In this document: one piece after another, positions 1 through 12,631 of the stretch
Layout of the letters: the number at the start of each line of letters is the position of its first letter
Numbering within the stretch: the first letter of the stretch is position 1
Source: Solanum dulcamara
Taxonomy: Eukaryota > Streptophyta > Magnoliopsida > Solanales > Solanaceae
Direction of reading: 5' to 3'
DNA length: 64,000 nt
Assembly: GCF_947179165.1 (NCBI RefSeq)
Contig: NC_077239.1
Location: 32,068,134-32,132,133, forward strand
Position numbers and translations under genes: made by a program
Notes under the pieces: model-generated
What the model was told of the DNA's origin: nothing
What the model saw: the letters and a program-made list of their open reading frames with translations, nothing else
Database searches by the model: none

Positions 1-825
1 AGGCAAAATAAAGTGATATTTACCATAATAGGAATAATTGAGAATTCAAATAAATTAGGTTTAGAGTGTTCAAATTTTAAGAACATCAATTGTATATGCT
101 ATAAAAGGAAAAATTGATCAAGGAATATTATATCTTACCATATCAGATGCAGGAAATTAATTAAGACAAAAATTAAGTTAATTAAGCAAAGTTTACCATA
201 ATAGGTACAAGTAAGAATCTAAGAAAATCAAAATTAAAGTCATTTAATAATAAATAATATCGATTACACGTACTAGAAAGGAAGATTTATCAAAGAATAT
301 TTTATCTTATGATAATCAAACTCCACAATTACACTAAATAAGCAATGTATTCCCAGATTAAAGAATTGTCAATGTAGTAGCGGTTCAAATACCAAAATCT
401 GTAAAACACATTCTCAAATTAACAAGACTAATTAGACAGAGATGAAGGTTTCACCTATTTTCATACGAGTAATATAGATATGTAATATGTATATATTAAT
501 ATGAATAAGTAAATTATAAAATAAACTTAGTTAAGTAATATTTTTTATATAAAAAACACACACATATATAACATATACTAAATACACATGTAAAAATATT
601 CAAATGTATGAAACTCGTTATTTTAAAAAATAAAATAAAGATAATAGTTATAATATTAATAAATAACACAAATATTATAAATTACAAATGTCAAAATATA
701 TGATTTATTGGGTAAAACTAAATATAAATTTATTTATTTAATAAAGAAATAATTTTGAAAAATGCCAATTTATTAGGATAGAAATCCAAAAAGTAGTTAT
801 GGGTTGGTCAAAATTAGGTGTCAAC
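1..825. other. AT-rich DNA with no recognisable gene
   Basis: No open reading frame with a recognisable domain and no structured RNA was seen on either strand. The stretch from about 480 to 780 is extremely AT-rich. It ends near a GGTGTCAACA sequence at about 820, where LTR-like sequence begins, so it may be the decayed interior of an older element. I see nothing else in it. Confidence 0.5.
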
Positions 826-1080
826 AGATATCAATCCATCTGTATAAAATAACATAAGAATAGCCCATCTAACATTATCATAGTAAAATCATAGGATTAG
901 CTCATCTATCATATAACTCATGTAATGTGGGTGTAGGCCTTCCATCATTACATATCTTTGATCATAAAACATCTTTAGGGACTTAACTTGCTTGAAACAT
1001 CATAGAATCATCATTTATAAACTCTTTTGCATAAATCATCTTTAAACTCATTCATAAAGTTTTCATTGAAATAACTCAGT
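826..1080 (-). repeat. LTR fragment, family 2, inverted
   Basis: Read on the minus strand this segment closely matches positions about 60,100-60,375 on the plus strand, including a shared run reading 'ggaaggcctacacccac' and the following 'gagttatatgatagatgag'. It is therefore a piece of the same LTR family that ends at 61,336, lying in the opposite orientation. No termini or target duplications are visible, so it is a truncated fragment. Confidence 0.7.
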
Positions 1081-1612
1081 ACATGTATCGTACTGACCCT
1101 CCTTTCTTTGGAGGGCTGCGTTTCATGCCCGCAGGTACAGACGCACGTTTTGGGGATCCGCTAGCTTAGGGTTCCACTCAGCAAGTTTGGGAGAAGCTCC
1201 ATTGAATCGAAGCCAAGCTTTTGGGTACTAGACCTTCTATGTATATATTTGTATATTCAGGGGTACGACGGGGGCCCTGTCTTGCCTTATATTGTTATTA
1301 ATACTCTTAGAAGTCTGTAGACATGGAAGTGGGTTGTGTTTATACGTGTGCTCGATCGTGTCTGTATGATTTATGTTTAGGACATTCCCGTTGTCGTGGC
1401 GGCCTTGTCGGCTCATATGCATGTATATCATGGAATGACCCCACATGCTATGTTAGCCTCAGCGGCTTATGCGTTATATTGCCTAAATAATAGGTGTGAT
1501 AAGTAATGACCCCTCGGGGGACAGGTTGTGCTAATACGTAACTATGCGATAGGGGTATACGCGAGTGTCCAGCTTGGACACCCATAGCGGCCTATGGAGT
1601 TGGGTCGTGATA
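1070..1612 (+). repeat. 3' end of an LTR, family 1, truncated
   Basis: The segment has the same ordered blocks as the 3' parts of the LTRs ending at 26,380 and 27,901: a GTACAT...GTACTGACCC pair, a box reading 'catgcccgcaggtacag', a 'ggggtacg-cggggg' block and the terminal GGGTCGTGATA. The LTR end abuts reverse-transcriptase sequence directly, so it is either the end of an LTR inserted there or a deletion junction. Its 5' half is missing. Confidence 0.7.
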
Positions 1613-2404
1613 GTAGGTGATACTTTTAATGACACTTTGTTGAATCTTAGTAGGGCTTTGCAGAGATATGAAGAGGCCAACCTAAGTACTAAACTGGGAA
1701 AAATAACACTCTATGGTCAAAGAGGGTATTCTGCTGGACCACAAGATTTTGGAGAAAGGTTTGAAGGTCGATAAGGAGAAAATAGAGGTGATTGAGAAAT
1801 TACCTCTTGCTATCCCTGTAAAGGGTGTCCGTAGCTTCCTGGGTCATGCAGATTCTTATAGGCATTTTATCTAGAATTTCTCTAAAATTGCACACCCTAT
1901 GTGAAAATTATTGGAGAAGGAGGTAGAGTTCTACTTTGATGAGGCATGCATAAAAGCGTTTGAGTGCTTGAAGGAGAAGTTGATCTTAACACTAGTGATT
2001 ATTGCTCTAGATTGGTCTGCTCCATTTGAGATCATGTGTGATGCTAGCGATATGGCTTCGGGGGTTGTCGTAGGACAAAAGCACAACAAAATCGTTTATC
2101 CCATATATTATGCTAGCAAGGAACTAAATGCAACCCAAAAGAATTATACTATGACTAAGCAGGAATTGTTGGCAGTAGTGTATGTGTTCGAAAAATGCAG
2201 AGCGTACCTTTTGGGTACCAAGGTGATAGTGCACACTGACCATGTAGCCTTGAGATGCTTGATAACAAAGAAGAATGCCAAGCCAAGGTTAATCAGATGG
2301 GTGTGTTGCTTCAGGAATTCGATTTTGAGGTAAAGGACCGTAAAGGTAATGAAAATCAGGTGGCTGACCACTTCTCCAAACTGGAAGATGAGAAAAGAGG
2401 TAAG
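1613..2404 (+). pseudogene. Athila-like Ty3/gypsy reverse transcriptase/RNase H, broken
   Basis: This is the C-terminal part of a retrotransposon polymerase: the last part of the reverse transcriptase followed by RNase H. Translation shows the RT connection region, then FLGH, then an RNase H domain with the DASD motif, [19 protein letters not shown] and TDH, and the adjoining RLIRW segment. These are typical of Athila-type, non-chromoviral Ty3/gypsy elements. It is a pseudogene: the RT fingers and palm with the YxDD motif are absent (sequence begins at an LTR end), there are in-frame stops near 1,872 and 1,900, and a frameshift near 2,300. It would act in reverse transcription of the element's RNA. 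The pol frame continues after the LTR at 2,405-4,739 into the integrase at 4,745. Confidence 0.85.
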
Positions 2405-4739
2405 TGTCATGACCCAAGCCTAGGTTCTAAACGTGACATGGCGAATGAGGAATCCGAAAGTAGCTCAAACAAGTCTCTTAGTATTCTTTTAGCCTTTTAT
2501 AGGTAATGACAATAAATAAACAGATAGAAATCATAATAGTAAATCTTCAACTTACATATGTCCAACAATACCTAACTTTTAGATTTAACAGGGCTAAAAT
2601 AAGTCCCTAGCTCACCCTTAATCATAATAGAAAGAACTGTCATAGTAAGCATTTAAAGATCTCAACATATCATAAGCTAGAAAGATAATGAGTATTGTTC
2701 CTGAAACATGGAAACTCACCAAAAGTATTCTTCAAACAAAATCTCAACTAGCCATGTGGAGGAGAACGAGGAGGCGCACCGGTCCCTACATGATAATATC
2801 ATGTAGGCAAAAGAGTATGCGTTAGTACTTTGAATGTACTAAGTATGTAAGCATGCATGAACATTGAGGAAACATTAAAATATTTATGTTATATGAAACA
2901 TAATGCAATGCATGCATAATCAATCACATAGATATCCTATAAAACATTCACATTGTGGGAAAATGACCATAATTGACATTTAAGACCATGCGAGCTATTA
3001 CATGAAATCCAACTAACCCCCTACGTTGGCTGGAGAGACTACTTACCGGGTAGAACTCCGTCAACTTCATTTATTTTTTTAACTTTAACTTTAAGGGCTA
3101 TTTGTGGATCCATTAGCCTAAGCCTACAAGGGCTTCTATGTTGGCACATAGTTAATGAGACAAAGAGTTGCTACTAGGATTCCCTTACCGAATCCCACCT
3201 CAATGCCCTATTCAGTGCTAAGTCAATCCCACGGAATAGTTTAATACTTTAAAATAGTCATAGTATATAGATTGAGAATTCAAAACATCATATTCGGTAG
3301 AATAGCTCATTAAAACCTTTGGTAATTCAAATATGCAAGAATTGTCCTTATTGCATAAAGAATCCATCATTCATATCATTTCATCATTCTTTTATTTCAT
3401 AAGACTCCCTTTTAATTATAGATATTGCTTTCATAAATATTCATTTCGAGTCAAAGCTTTTAAGTCAAACTTCATTGAAAATATAGTAAAACTAGGTGGG
3501 GTTTAAATTACTTCGACTTTCAAACATATATGTAAATGAAATTATGTATAAATAATTTGAAATTTATTAATTAAAAATTATGCTTTAAACAACCACATGA
3601 ATTTCAAGAACCTTTAAAGAGCTAAATAGGGAAAAATACTTGAAAACCATCAATTCATACATATGAAATCATTTTGCATCAAAATAGATCAAAAATTATT
3701 AGTTCAACCATGATTCATGCTATTAAGTAGAAATAAGAATTACCCATAAGAAAATCTTATTTGAAAACAAGAGATTTAGTTAAAATATTTTTGGACTACA
3801 TGGGTGGAAGAACCAATGGATAAAAACCCACATAACTTAATATAAAATTTTAAAAAAATAAACATAATTTATCATATAATCAAAATACTTTAGGAATGAG
3901 AGTGGAAGAAATACTCTCATTGAAGCCTTACAAACCTGAAATCTGAAGCATTACTTAGAATCGAAGAACTTAATAAACAGTCTTGAATCCTAGCATTTTC
4001 TCCTCGCCGGAGCGTTTTGTGTACTATCTGAAGTATATGAATCACTGGAATAGTATTTATGTACTACTAAGAACTAAAATTATATTTTGAGAATGAGTAA
4101 ATGAGTGTCTAGAGAGAAGAGTTACTTGAGAAAGATTGATGAACAAAATGATGAAATAAGGTGGGTATTTATAAGTGTGAAAGAAGGACCTAACAATAAT
4201 TAAAATAATTATAAAAAAAATATAAAATTTAGTGGAAGATTGTGATGTCATGGGTTATGTCAAATGGAGGACTATTGATATCATGGGTGATATCAAATGG
4301 ATCTAGATCTTTCCATGGTTGGTGAGATAAACCTTCTTTTAACGGAATATCCTTTTTTGGAGCTGCATTTGAAAAATATAACTTCCTCATTAAAATTTGA
4401 TGTCTTCGTATGAATTGTTTCTCTATAAGTATACTTTCATGTCATTTAAGAATCAACAAATTTGGAGAAATCTACAGAGAGATATAATATTTCTTCTACA
4501 AATACTCCATTTTGTCACAACACCATGTCTTGCAATAATTAATTTATTTGACCTACTTAACCTCCGAAAATTAAAATATGGTCTGCACAAAAGTTGTAGC
4601 TAATGATGTTCTAGTTATTTAAAAATTTGAATCACCTAATTTGGAATAACCTATTAAAAGTTATGCTCAAAATATAGAAGTGATATTATTTTCATCGAGA
4701 TTTGAAATATCATATACAACGTTTTTAAGGGGTGTTATA
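2405..4739 (-). mobile_element. Solo LTR, family 2, with 5-bp TSD
   Basis: Plus-strand ends are TGTCATGACCC and GGGGTGTTATA, so on the minus strand it runs TATAACACCCC...GGGTCATGACA. GTAAG is duplicated exactly on both sides (2,400-2,404 and 4,740-4,744). Removing the LTR and one copy of GTAAG rejoins the Athila pol frame without a shift, which shows a clean insertion. There is no internal domain, so this is a solo LTR left by LTR-LTR recombination. Small ORFs inside it are not genes. Confidence 0.88.
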
Positions 4740-4744
4740 GTAAG

Positions 4745-5534
4745 AAAGAGCTTGACATTGATGATTCCTTTCTAGATGAACAGGTTTTGGCTGCCACTCA
4801 TGATCTTATCCCTTGGTTTGCTGATTATGCTAACTATCTTGTTAGTGATATTATGCCCGAAGATCTTACTTTCTACCAAAGGAAGAAGTTTTTACATGAT
4901 GTTTACAGGTTCTATTGGGATGACCATATTTATTCAGGATGTTTGCTGACAATGTCCTTGGGAGTTGTATTCCAGAAGCAAAAATACTCAGTATTTTGAA
5001 GGCTTGCTACTCATCTTAGGTAGGTGGACACCATGGTGTGAGTTGTGCTGCGCAAATGATACTGCAATATGGTTACTACTATCCTAACATATATAAAGAT
5101 GCCCATGATATGGCGAAGAGTTGTGATCAGTTCCAAAGACAAGAAAACATATCCAGGCGCCAAGAGGTGCCTATGACACTAATTCTGGAAGTGGAGTTGT
5201 TTGACGTATGGGGCATCGATTTCATGGGGCCATTCGTAAGTTCATTTGGGATGAAGTACATTCTTGTGGCAGTTAATTAAGGCTCCAAATGGGTGGAAGT
5301 TGTCGCCCTACCAGATAATGATAGCAAGAGTGTTGATGATTTTCTGTGAAGAAACATCTTTTCCAAGTTTGGAACTCCTAAGGCTATCATCAGTGATGAG
5401 GGCTCCTATTTCTGCAATAAGATCTTTCAGACTCTGCTAGTGAAATACGGTGTGCCACAACACAAGGTAGCTACTCCATATCATCCCAGTCTAGTGGGCA
5501 GGTTGAGGTGTCAAACTGAGAAATCAAGGAGATT
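4745..5534 (+). pseudogene. Athila-like integrase, N-terminal and core part, broken
   Basis: Continuation of the pol frame of 1,613-2,404. Visible parts: a stretch rich in aromatic residues (HDLIPWFADYANYL), the degenerate zinc-binding region (CAAQMILQYGYYYP then SCDQFQRQ), and the catalytic core with VWGIDFMGPF and ISDEGSYFC, giving the first two acidic residues of the DDE triad. In a live element it would insert the cDNA into the chromosome. Stops near 4,997, 5,278 and 5,347 and frameshifts make it a pseudogene. The frame is cut at 5,534 by a CACTA element and resumes at 12,632. Confidence 0.85.
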
Positions 5535-5639
5535 CACTACAAGAAAATGGCTTTTTAAGGACCAAAATATAGGGCCGAATTAAAAAACTGATCCTTGAAA
5601 GGATACTATAGGGACAAGTTTTTTCACTAGTGCTTTATT

Positions 5640-7762
5640 CCTAATTAATTAATGTCGGCTAAAAATACTCGTCTCTAAAGTAATAGATATGTGGTCCTAA
5701 ATATCTAAATTGAGTTGTACATAAGGCCCAATCCCAAATTTTCCCATTAAAATAAATAAAAATAAAAATTAAAAATCCCTCAAAATTAAATACTACATCA
5801 CAAGAAATTCTTCATCCCTCAAAATTTCTCATGACCGACGCTTATTCTCTTCTCTCAAAACCTAATCTTCAAGCTTATCCTTATATATATCCATGATTCA
5901 CCACCTAAAATTTTCACTAATGGATGAGATTTGTAGTTATTTTATGCCAGAGAGTCCCAAATTTTAGATATTTGTAAAATGTGTCGCTTAATGGAGGCAT
6001 TGTACATTGAATGCGATTTCACAAAATGGAAACAGCTTGATAGTTTCTTCTATTTAACCTCTATACACTTCTTCATTTGACTATGGTAAGTAGTCACATA
6101 CATTAGGGTATTTGATAAAATGCTTATAAGAAGTGGGTTAGCACATTCAGTTGGGATTCATGTTTTTTTTAACGATGTTGAAAGTTCATCTTTACAGGTA
6201 CGAATTAGTATTTTTCTAGAGACTTTATAGTATAAATTATTTGTTTTCCTTTTATTGTTGTCTATGCTAATTTATTGGTTGTGATTATGGGTCTACGTAG
6301 TAGTTTATTGGAAAAAATCATTCGAGTGGTTAAGTATAGGCTATAGAAGTATTAGAAAGACAAAGAATAAATATGATCAACATCGTTCGACATGAAAATT
6401 TGGCTATAGAGAGAAGTCAAAGACATATCTCTGAAGGTTATTGCATTTATAGAGTTTTTTTTTAATTTGCCTGAAAGATAATATTAAGAATTTGTTGATT
6501 TAGTCTAATTTGTATCTGACAATTCTAAGTTGAGATATACTACATAAATGATGAAGTGAATAATCTCCAACTTACTTATAAATTTGTCAACAATTATTTG
6601 TATAGTGTTTGCAAATTTATTTGTTCATATTACTTAATAATGTTTGGGGTTATAGAATTGTTCAAGAAGCAAATATTTTGATATGGTTGATTTAGGCTTA
6701 TGTCCCTTGAGATATATGAGATAGTTTGGCTAATCGTATATGAGCTTATCAAATGTGAAATCACCAGGAAAATTATTTATTTGGTCTTCCTCCAATACAT
6801 CCTTATTATTCACTTTATAAGCTATTCATATGCGCATGAAAATAGATTTAAGGGGAATGAGAAAATTATTAGATAAGTGTCAATATAAACCAAAATTGTA
6901 GAGGTGACAATGTTCACGAGCTATAAATTGTTAGGTTGTCTATAAACTTACTTTTAAATCTTAGTGGCATATTCTTATCACATAAGACAATCGGATGCAA
7001 GCCTCCATTTTTTATAAATTAATTGGTTGAGTTTATGGGAACTAGAAAAGTATTTTTGTCTTTGCGAACTAGAAAATAATTATGATCCTTCCTTATATAC
7101 AAGTGATTTTCATATAATATCCTTAGCGTAAAGATGTCAACGTTTAATGCAACCAAATGATAACAAGCACTTTGAATTACTGTTATTAAGTATTATTATT
7201 CATTCTTTTAATTGAGACTATTTATTAAGTCGAATTGTGTGAGAAAAAGTTTTATTAAAAATTGTAGAACAGAAGGACTGTAATTTTTAATCTCTAAATT
7301 TTACTGTTCAAGTCAAATTTGTGTGAGAAGATTTTGCTAGCAGATTGTGGAATATAGGAGAATAGTAAGTTAAATCCATGAATTGAATATTTTAAATGTG
7401 GAATGGTTATGTTTCAGAACTATACTGTCTCTAAAACTATGCTTCCTACATGATAACCTTGATTAAAGTTAGGAGAGTTGAAGTTCTATTTTAACTTTAA
7501 GATTTTTATTCTATTGTAAAACTATATTGAGTTAGGCAATTCCACTAACTTTTTTTAGCAAAATCGTCACTATTAAAAGACAGAAAGGGTGAGAGGAGAA
7601 ATGTGAAACACGAGTTTACAGTTATTCTCATCCTGCTTTTTGAATATCATGTACAAATCAGGCCCAAATGAGAGGCATTAATGTTTTACTGGATCATTTG
7701 TCAATTTGAATACCACCTGCTAATAGCATCCCACCTGCAACTCATGTATCACGCACCAATAT
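5640..7762. other. CACTA interior, left part, no gene recognised
   Basis: This 2.1-kb stretch holds AT-rich sequence with only short open frames and many stops. Part of it (about 5,800-5,960) looks like a leader with CT-rich sequence, but I can assign no protein. Nothing else supportable was seen. Confidence 0.4.
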
Positions 7763-9780
7763 TGTAACATCCCTCAAAAATGCTCACAAGTGCCTTAAGA
7801 ATGCTTTGGGATTATACCACTCATGTAACACATTATTCTTAATTTTTTTGGAAAATCTGAGTTCGAAACACCGATTAGGGGGTCAAAATTTGTAGGAAAA
7901 TAGTTTCAGTGGATTTTTAGGACCCGTACATCGAAACATAGATTTCTCAAGGATCTGTGCAAACCAGTAAGGTCCGCAACAAGTCCGCATCGCGGACTTG
8001 CTTGCCTCTGTGTCGTGGACCTAGCAAGGATTTTCTAGCCAAATTTAGTTTTTAGTAAGGGCACTTTAGACTTTTTCCTAAATTGTTAGGTAATGAACCT
8101 AGACGTTTTTAGGACCTAATTCAACTCTATAAATTAACCTAAACCCTAATTCTATTCATTCTTCTACTATTCACCTACTCAAATATTTCTCTCTCTACAA
8201 AATACTCTCAAGGACTCCATTGAAGACTTCAAGTAAATTCACTCAAGCTCTTCATCAAAACTCTTAAGTTCTTCCAAATTAATTGGTGTTCTCACTTAAG
8301 GTATGCGGGTATTGATTAATGGATCCTTTCATCCATGAAGCCCAATCAATTTCTCAAAGTTTTCTATCAAATTAAAGTATGTCATTTTATGGGTTTTATG
8401 ATCTCTATTTCTATTGCATGAATTATGATTTAAAGTATGATCATTAGTCTATTTTGATATAAATTAATGGTTATTGCATTGAATTAAAGAGTTTTTTTTA
8501 TGAATTCTCCTATTTGATTTCTAGGGTTTATGATATAAAATATGAGTATTTTCAATTATACTTCCTAATGATATTATCTATATGAATTATGTATGGGCTG
8601 AAAGAAATTTTATGATCATGCATGTTTTCAAGTCAATTTTATGATTTCAAGTCAATTAATCATGCATTCATGTCTTGCCCTAATTTCAAGTATAAGCTAT
8701 GATCTTGAAATTCTAAGTATGAATCATGTCTATGTATGTATGATTTCTAATATGGAAGAACAATGCCCGTATTGCACTTATGTTATGAAAATGAGCTACT
8801 CTATGATTTTCAAACCTATGATAATGACTATGATATATGAAATTATGATTTCTATGCTATATATGTATTCCGTGGGATTTGACTTAGCACTAAATGTGGA
8901 CTTGAGATGGGGGCTCAAAATACAGGGTCCTTATATAAAGTCTCTTGTCTTATAACTACGTGCCACCGTAGGATTGCCTTTTTGGCCTAACTAGTGGATC
9001 CACATATAGCATATGCATGACCCGCCTAGCAGGGTAGAGTCTACCTTGGCAACTAGATTCTCCTTTCCTCCAATGTAGGGATAACATTGGGATTTCTTGT
9101 TATAGTTCGCATGGTCTTATTGTCGGTTATGGTTCCTATCCCACATAAATATGGTCCTTGTTATGTTTTAAATGACTAATCCTATCTTTTATTTTATATG
9201 ATACTCTTATGGTTTATTATGCATTGATCCTTCTTAAAGACTACTTATGATTTTTACTACTTCTCCCATCATGCTATTTTAAAATGGTCATTTGCACAAA
9301 CATGGTTTTCTATGCATTGTATTGCCTATATACTTAGTACATTCCAACGTACTAATGCATACTTTTGCCTACATTGTCTCATAATGTAGGGGTTGAGGTT
9401 AAAGATCATATTCCTCTATGTGGCTAGTTAAGCTTTCCTATCAGCAGTGTTTGTGGTGAGTCCTTATCTATCGGGGACTAGTCATCGAGTTGGTTAATAT
9501 TTTTCAAAGACTTTTGTTATGTTTCATATTGAGGGTTAGCTAGGGACATATCTTAGCCCCCACCCATGTTCATGAGTAGAGGCATCTAGTTGGACAAATA
9601 TTTTGAGTCTATGTTGTCATATGACATTCTTAAATTTTTATTCATAGTTTAGATTCTCTTATGATGTTTTTGCTTTTATTTTACCTTGTGTATGCTTATG
9701 ATATGTACAAGAGGCTTAGTTGGATCCCTTCTGGGTTTCGATCGCCATGTTATGACTAGGTTCTAGATCGGGTCATGACA
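7763..9780 (+). mobile_element. Solo LTR, family 2, inside the CACTA element
   Basis: The LTR begins TGTAACATCCC and ends CGGGTCATGACA. Flanking 5-mers are AATAT (7,758-7,762) and AATGT (9,781-9,785), a target duplication with one mismatch. A TATA-like region (CTATAAATTAACC near 8,128) followed by a CT-rich leader near 8,160-8,300 suggests an LTR promoter. The 3' half shares the 'ctaatgcatacttttgcctaca' type block with 40,108-40,762 and 60,880-61,336. The 104-codon frame at 8,641 lies inside the LTR and is not a gene. Confidence 0.82.
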
Positions 9781-9996
9781 AATGTTTACTTTAAAAGTAT
9801 AGTGAATCTATAAGATATATTGTCCTCACCTTCTTCTCTTTTAGTTCAAGTCTCTAATATAACTATAAGTTCTCCTATGTTGTATTTATTGAATAGATTC
9901 CCTTCCAACTCACTAATTGCTTTTGCATTCTCTTTGTGTGCTTTATCCTTCATTAAGGTCTAATGCTTCTTCAAAGTTGACACATATTTTCAGTTA

Positions 9997-10177
9997 TTGA
10001 AGGCAATGATCCCGCATATCCATCAATACATTGCATTTGATAGTAGCTTGTTAAAATTAATGCTCAACTTCTCAAAGAAGCCTGAAAACCCACAAACAAA
10101 ACTTATTGAAGCTAGTTTTACTAACAAGTCAAGAGGAATTCTCACAAACTTTATTTTCCAAGCTATAGTTGTAAAGG
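9997..10177 (+). pseudogene. Possible captured exon in the CACTA interior
   Basis: An open stretch of about 60 codons (MKAMIPHIHQ... ending IFQAIVVK) is followed by GT sequences that could be a splice donor and is preceded by pyrimidine-rich sequence. Its composition is more protein-like than the surrounding AT-rich DNA. I do not recognise a family. CACTA elements of plants are known to pick up host gene fragments, so a captured exon is plausible. A chance frame is the alternative. Confidence 0.25.
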
Positions 10178-10499
10178 TAATTGTACTTTAATGTTTTCTG
10201 CTTTTCATTTGGGAAGAAAAGTTGGCATAGAATGATTGATTTAATGATATGAACTGATCAATTTGCCTTCTTGAGCTTGTACCATTTGTTATGATTCTAA
10301 ATCATCATTTTTGATATATCAGTTTTCTTTCGACATTTAGTAGAAACTAGTAATTGCAATCAAAGTAGAAAAAATATGAAATTATCTCACCCCATGTTAG
10401 GGCAGAGCAATTTTTTCAAAGTAATATCTTCATGGTTAAGACATTTGAGGCTGGAAGATTTAGTGATATGACAGGTTTAGAATTTGTCCAAAGGTTATC

Positions 10500-10680
10500 T
10501 TCATGTTTAGATAAACTTATTTAATAGTTTTTCAACACTTTTGGAATGTTTGAATAAATTAGAAAAGTACTCATAAGCACTTGATTTTAAAATAAAATAA
10601 GTAAATAAGTAAAAAGTCATAATTAAGATTTCTAATTTAAGCTAAAAGCTAAAAGCCAATCCAAACAGGATCTAAGACAT
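10500..10680. mobile_element. Probable MITE inside the CACTA element
   Basis: A short AT-rich segment ends in AAAAGCCAATCCAAACAGG, a hallmark end of a common plant MITE class, and starts with a degenerate counterpart near 'cacttttggaatgtttgaa'. The same class appears at about 62,165-62,505. It is non-coding. Exact termini and target duplication were not resolved. Confidence 0.4.
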
Positions 10681-12142
10681 GTAAAAAAAAACACATCAAC
10701 ATTGTTATTAAATGTATTGTAATAGTCACTGTGCTTATCCAATGTAAACTCTATGAAAAGAACTCTTCATAGGATTGAGACAAATTCACAGAGTACATCG
10801 GTGTTGTTCTTAATTTTGTTGGGGCTTCCATTATGGAAGAGGAGGTGCATGATAGAAAGTAATGAGTACCACAAATTTGTGGAATGTGGGACTAATGAAT
10901 ATGAAATGAGTATATTATGAACATTCCTTTGTGATAAATAGATTCTTGATAAGTTGAGGTTGATATTTCAAAAAGATGGTAATCTATAGAAGAACTGATA
11001 TAAGGAGGAAAATGAAAGTTAGAACCGTAATTTTGTTTAGTGAAATTCTCAAATAGCCAAAGTTTTCTCTATTAGCTGCACAATGTATTTTTTACTAATA
11101 GTGAGGTGTTTGGTTCTTCAAGAAGGAAAAGAGAACCTACAGTAGTTATGTTGGAATGTCTCTTCATTTATCACACACATAAGAGTTTCAAGCATCCATA
11201 AATCTAGAGGACATGTTGAGATTAAGATAGTTGTGTTGTTTAGAAGGAAGATATTTAAAAGCTATGTAATTGAAGATGTGTTTTATTTTTGCACTTTATT
11301 CATACAAAGAACACATAGACACCAAAAAAAGTTGCATTTTCATTTTAGATATATCATGAGAACTGACTCTTATATTTGAAACTTTTAGAAGAGGAGAATG
11401 ATGAGTTGGCGTTTACGTGGAAGTAGTCATTTCTTGGTTTATTGTTCTGCAATCTAGTAAATTGCAACAACTTAATAAAATAGTACATGATTGAACATAT
11501 CATATATACTTATAAAATATGTTATTCCTTATGCTATAAAGTTGGACACCTCTTTTTAATCACTTGTTATTACCTCGATTAATGTTGCTATCTTCGAGCC
11601 TTTTCATTCTGCATAATGTATTTGTAATTGCTTATGTATCATTTTGGTTTTTAAAAAATTAGCTCCTTTGATTTTAAAATTGAATTTAACACATATTGGT
11701 CAAATGTTTTATGTCCTTAACCATTGCAGGTGCATTAAATTACTGGACTTAGTCAACACACTACTATCCTTGCAATAATGATCAGTGTATTGACTGATGT
11801 TAGGCCTTCACAATCCATCTGTACTTTGACAATTGGTAGACCTTACACTAGAAATATATAGACTTTGCTCCACTTCTAGAAGGTTGAAATCTGCGTGAAG
11901 ATTAGCTCCCTCCATGGGCTCGACACACTAAACCTGAAACTGCTCAAAATAGTAGCTGGAGTTGACACTTTTTTAGTTATGAGAACTGCTAAGTGTTGAT
12001 TTTGGAGCTCAAAGAGCCTACGCAGTTGGATAAGCATATATGACATGATCTATATTAATATTATTTGATGAAGGATGTTAGTTCTTTTTTCATGAAGTAG
12101 TTGTGTAAACTCTGACGGTGACTCATATTATGATGAGAATTC

Positions 12143-12145
<3 letters not shown>

Positions 12146-12169
<24 letters not shown>
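12146..12169. repeat. (AT)n microsatellite
   Basis: About 12 tandem AT dinucleotides lie within the right arm of the CACTA element, a simple-sequence tract likely to vary in length. Confidence 0.9.
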
Positions 12170-12174
<5 letters not shown>

Positions 12175-12631
12175 GTTTTGGAATTATGTATATATGCATT
12201 TGATTATTGCTTTTAAAAATTATATTATACTTTCAAAAATAGGAAATTAAGGAGCATGTATATAAATAGCCTTCTAGGACCAGTAAACTGGTTATTGAAA
12301 ACCTTTAAGAATCAATTGGTCTTATATGTAAATATCAGTAAATCTAGTCCCTAAACAAATTATCAGGACCAGATTTTTAATGGTTGTAAAATTTCTTTAA
12401 TCAGGGACCAAAAATACGGTCCCTTAAATCATTTTAATGACAAGTTTAATACTTGTCACAAAAACAATTTAAGGACCAGTTTTTTCATTTAGTCCTAAAT
12501 GTTTTTTAGCGAAGGAGGCTATAAGGACGAGATGTCGACCGGATTTTCTAGTTGCTATTGAACTTTAGGGACTAGAATTTCATTTTTAGGGACTAGTTTT
12601 TCCTTCTTTATTGAGAGTTTTTCTTGTAGTG

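Larger units (their letters stand above)
5535..12631 (+). mobile_element. CACTA (En/Spm) transposon, non-autonomous, with nested solo LTR
   Basis: Both termini are visible: CACTACAAGAAAA at 5,535 and its exact reverse complement TTTTCTTGTAGTG ending at 12,631. The 3-bp target duplication ATT (5,532-5,534 and 12,632-12,634) is the size known for this superfamily. Subterminal motifs recur in both orientations within a few hundred bases of each end (AGGGACCA, GGACCAGTTTTT, AGGGACTAG), as expected for transposase-binding repeats. The total is 7,097 bp, of which 2,018 bp is the solo LTR at 7,763-9,780 and 5 bp its target duplication, so the original was about 5.07 kb. I find no TNP2/TNPA-like transposase frame, so it probably depended on a partner element. 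It sits exactly in the Athila integrase frame. Strand is arbitrary. Confidence 0.9.

Noticed and set aside
8641..8955. A 104-codon plus-strand frame.
   Set aside because: It is inside the solo LTR 7,763-9,780, is rich in Met/Ile/Ser from AT-rich repeats and has no domain.
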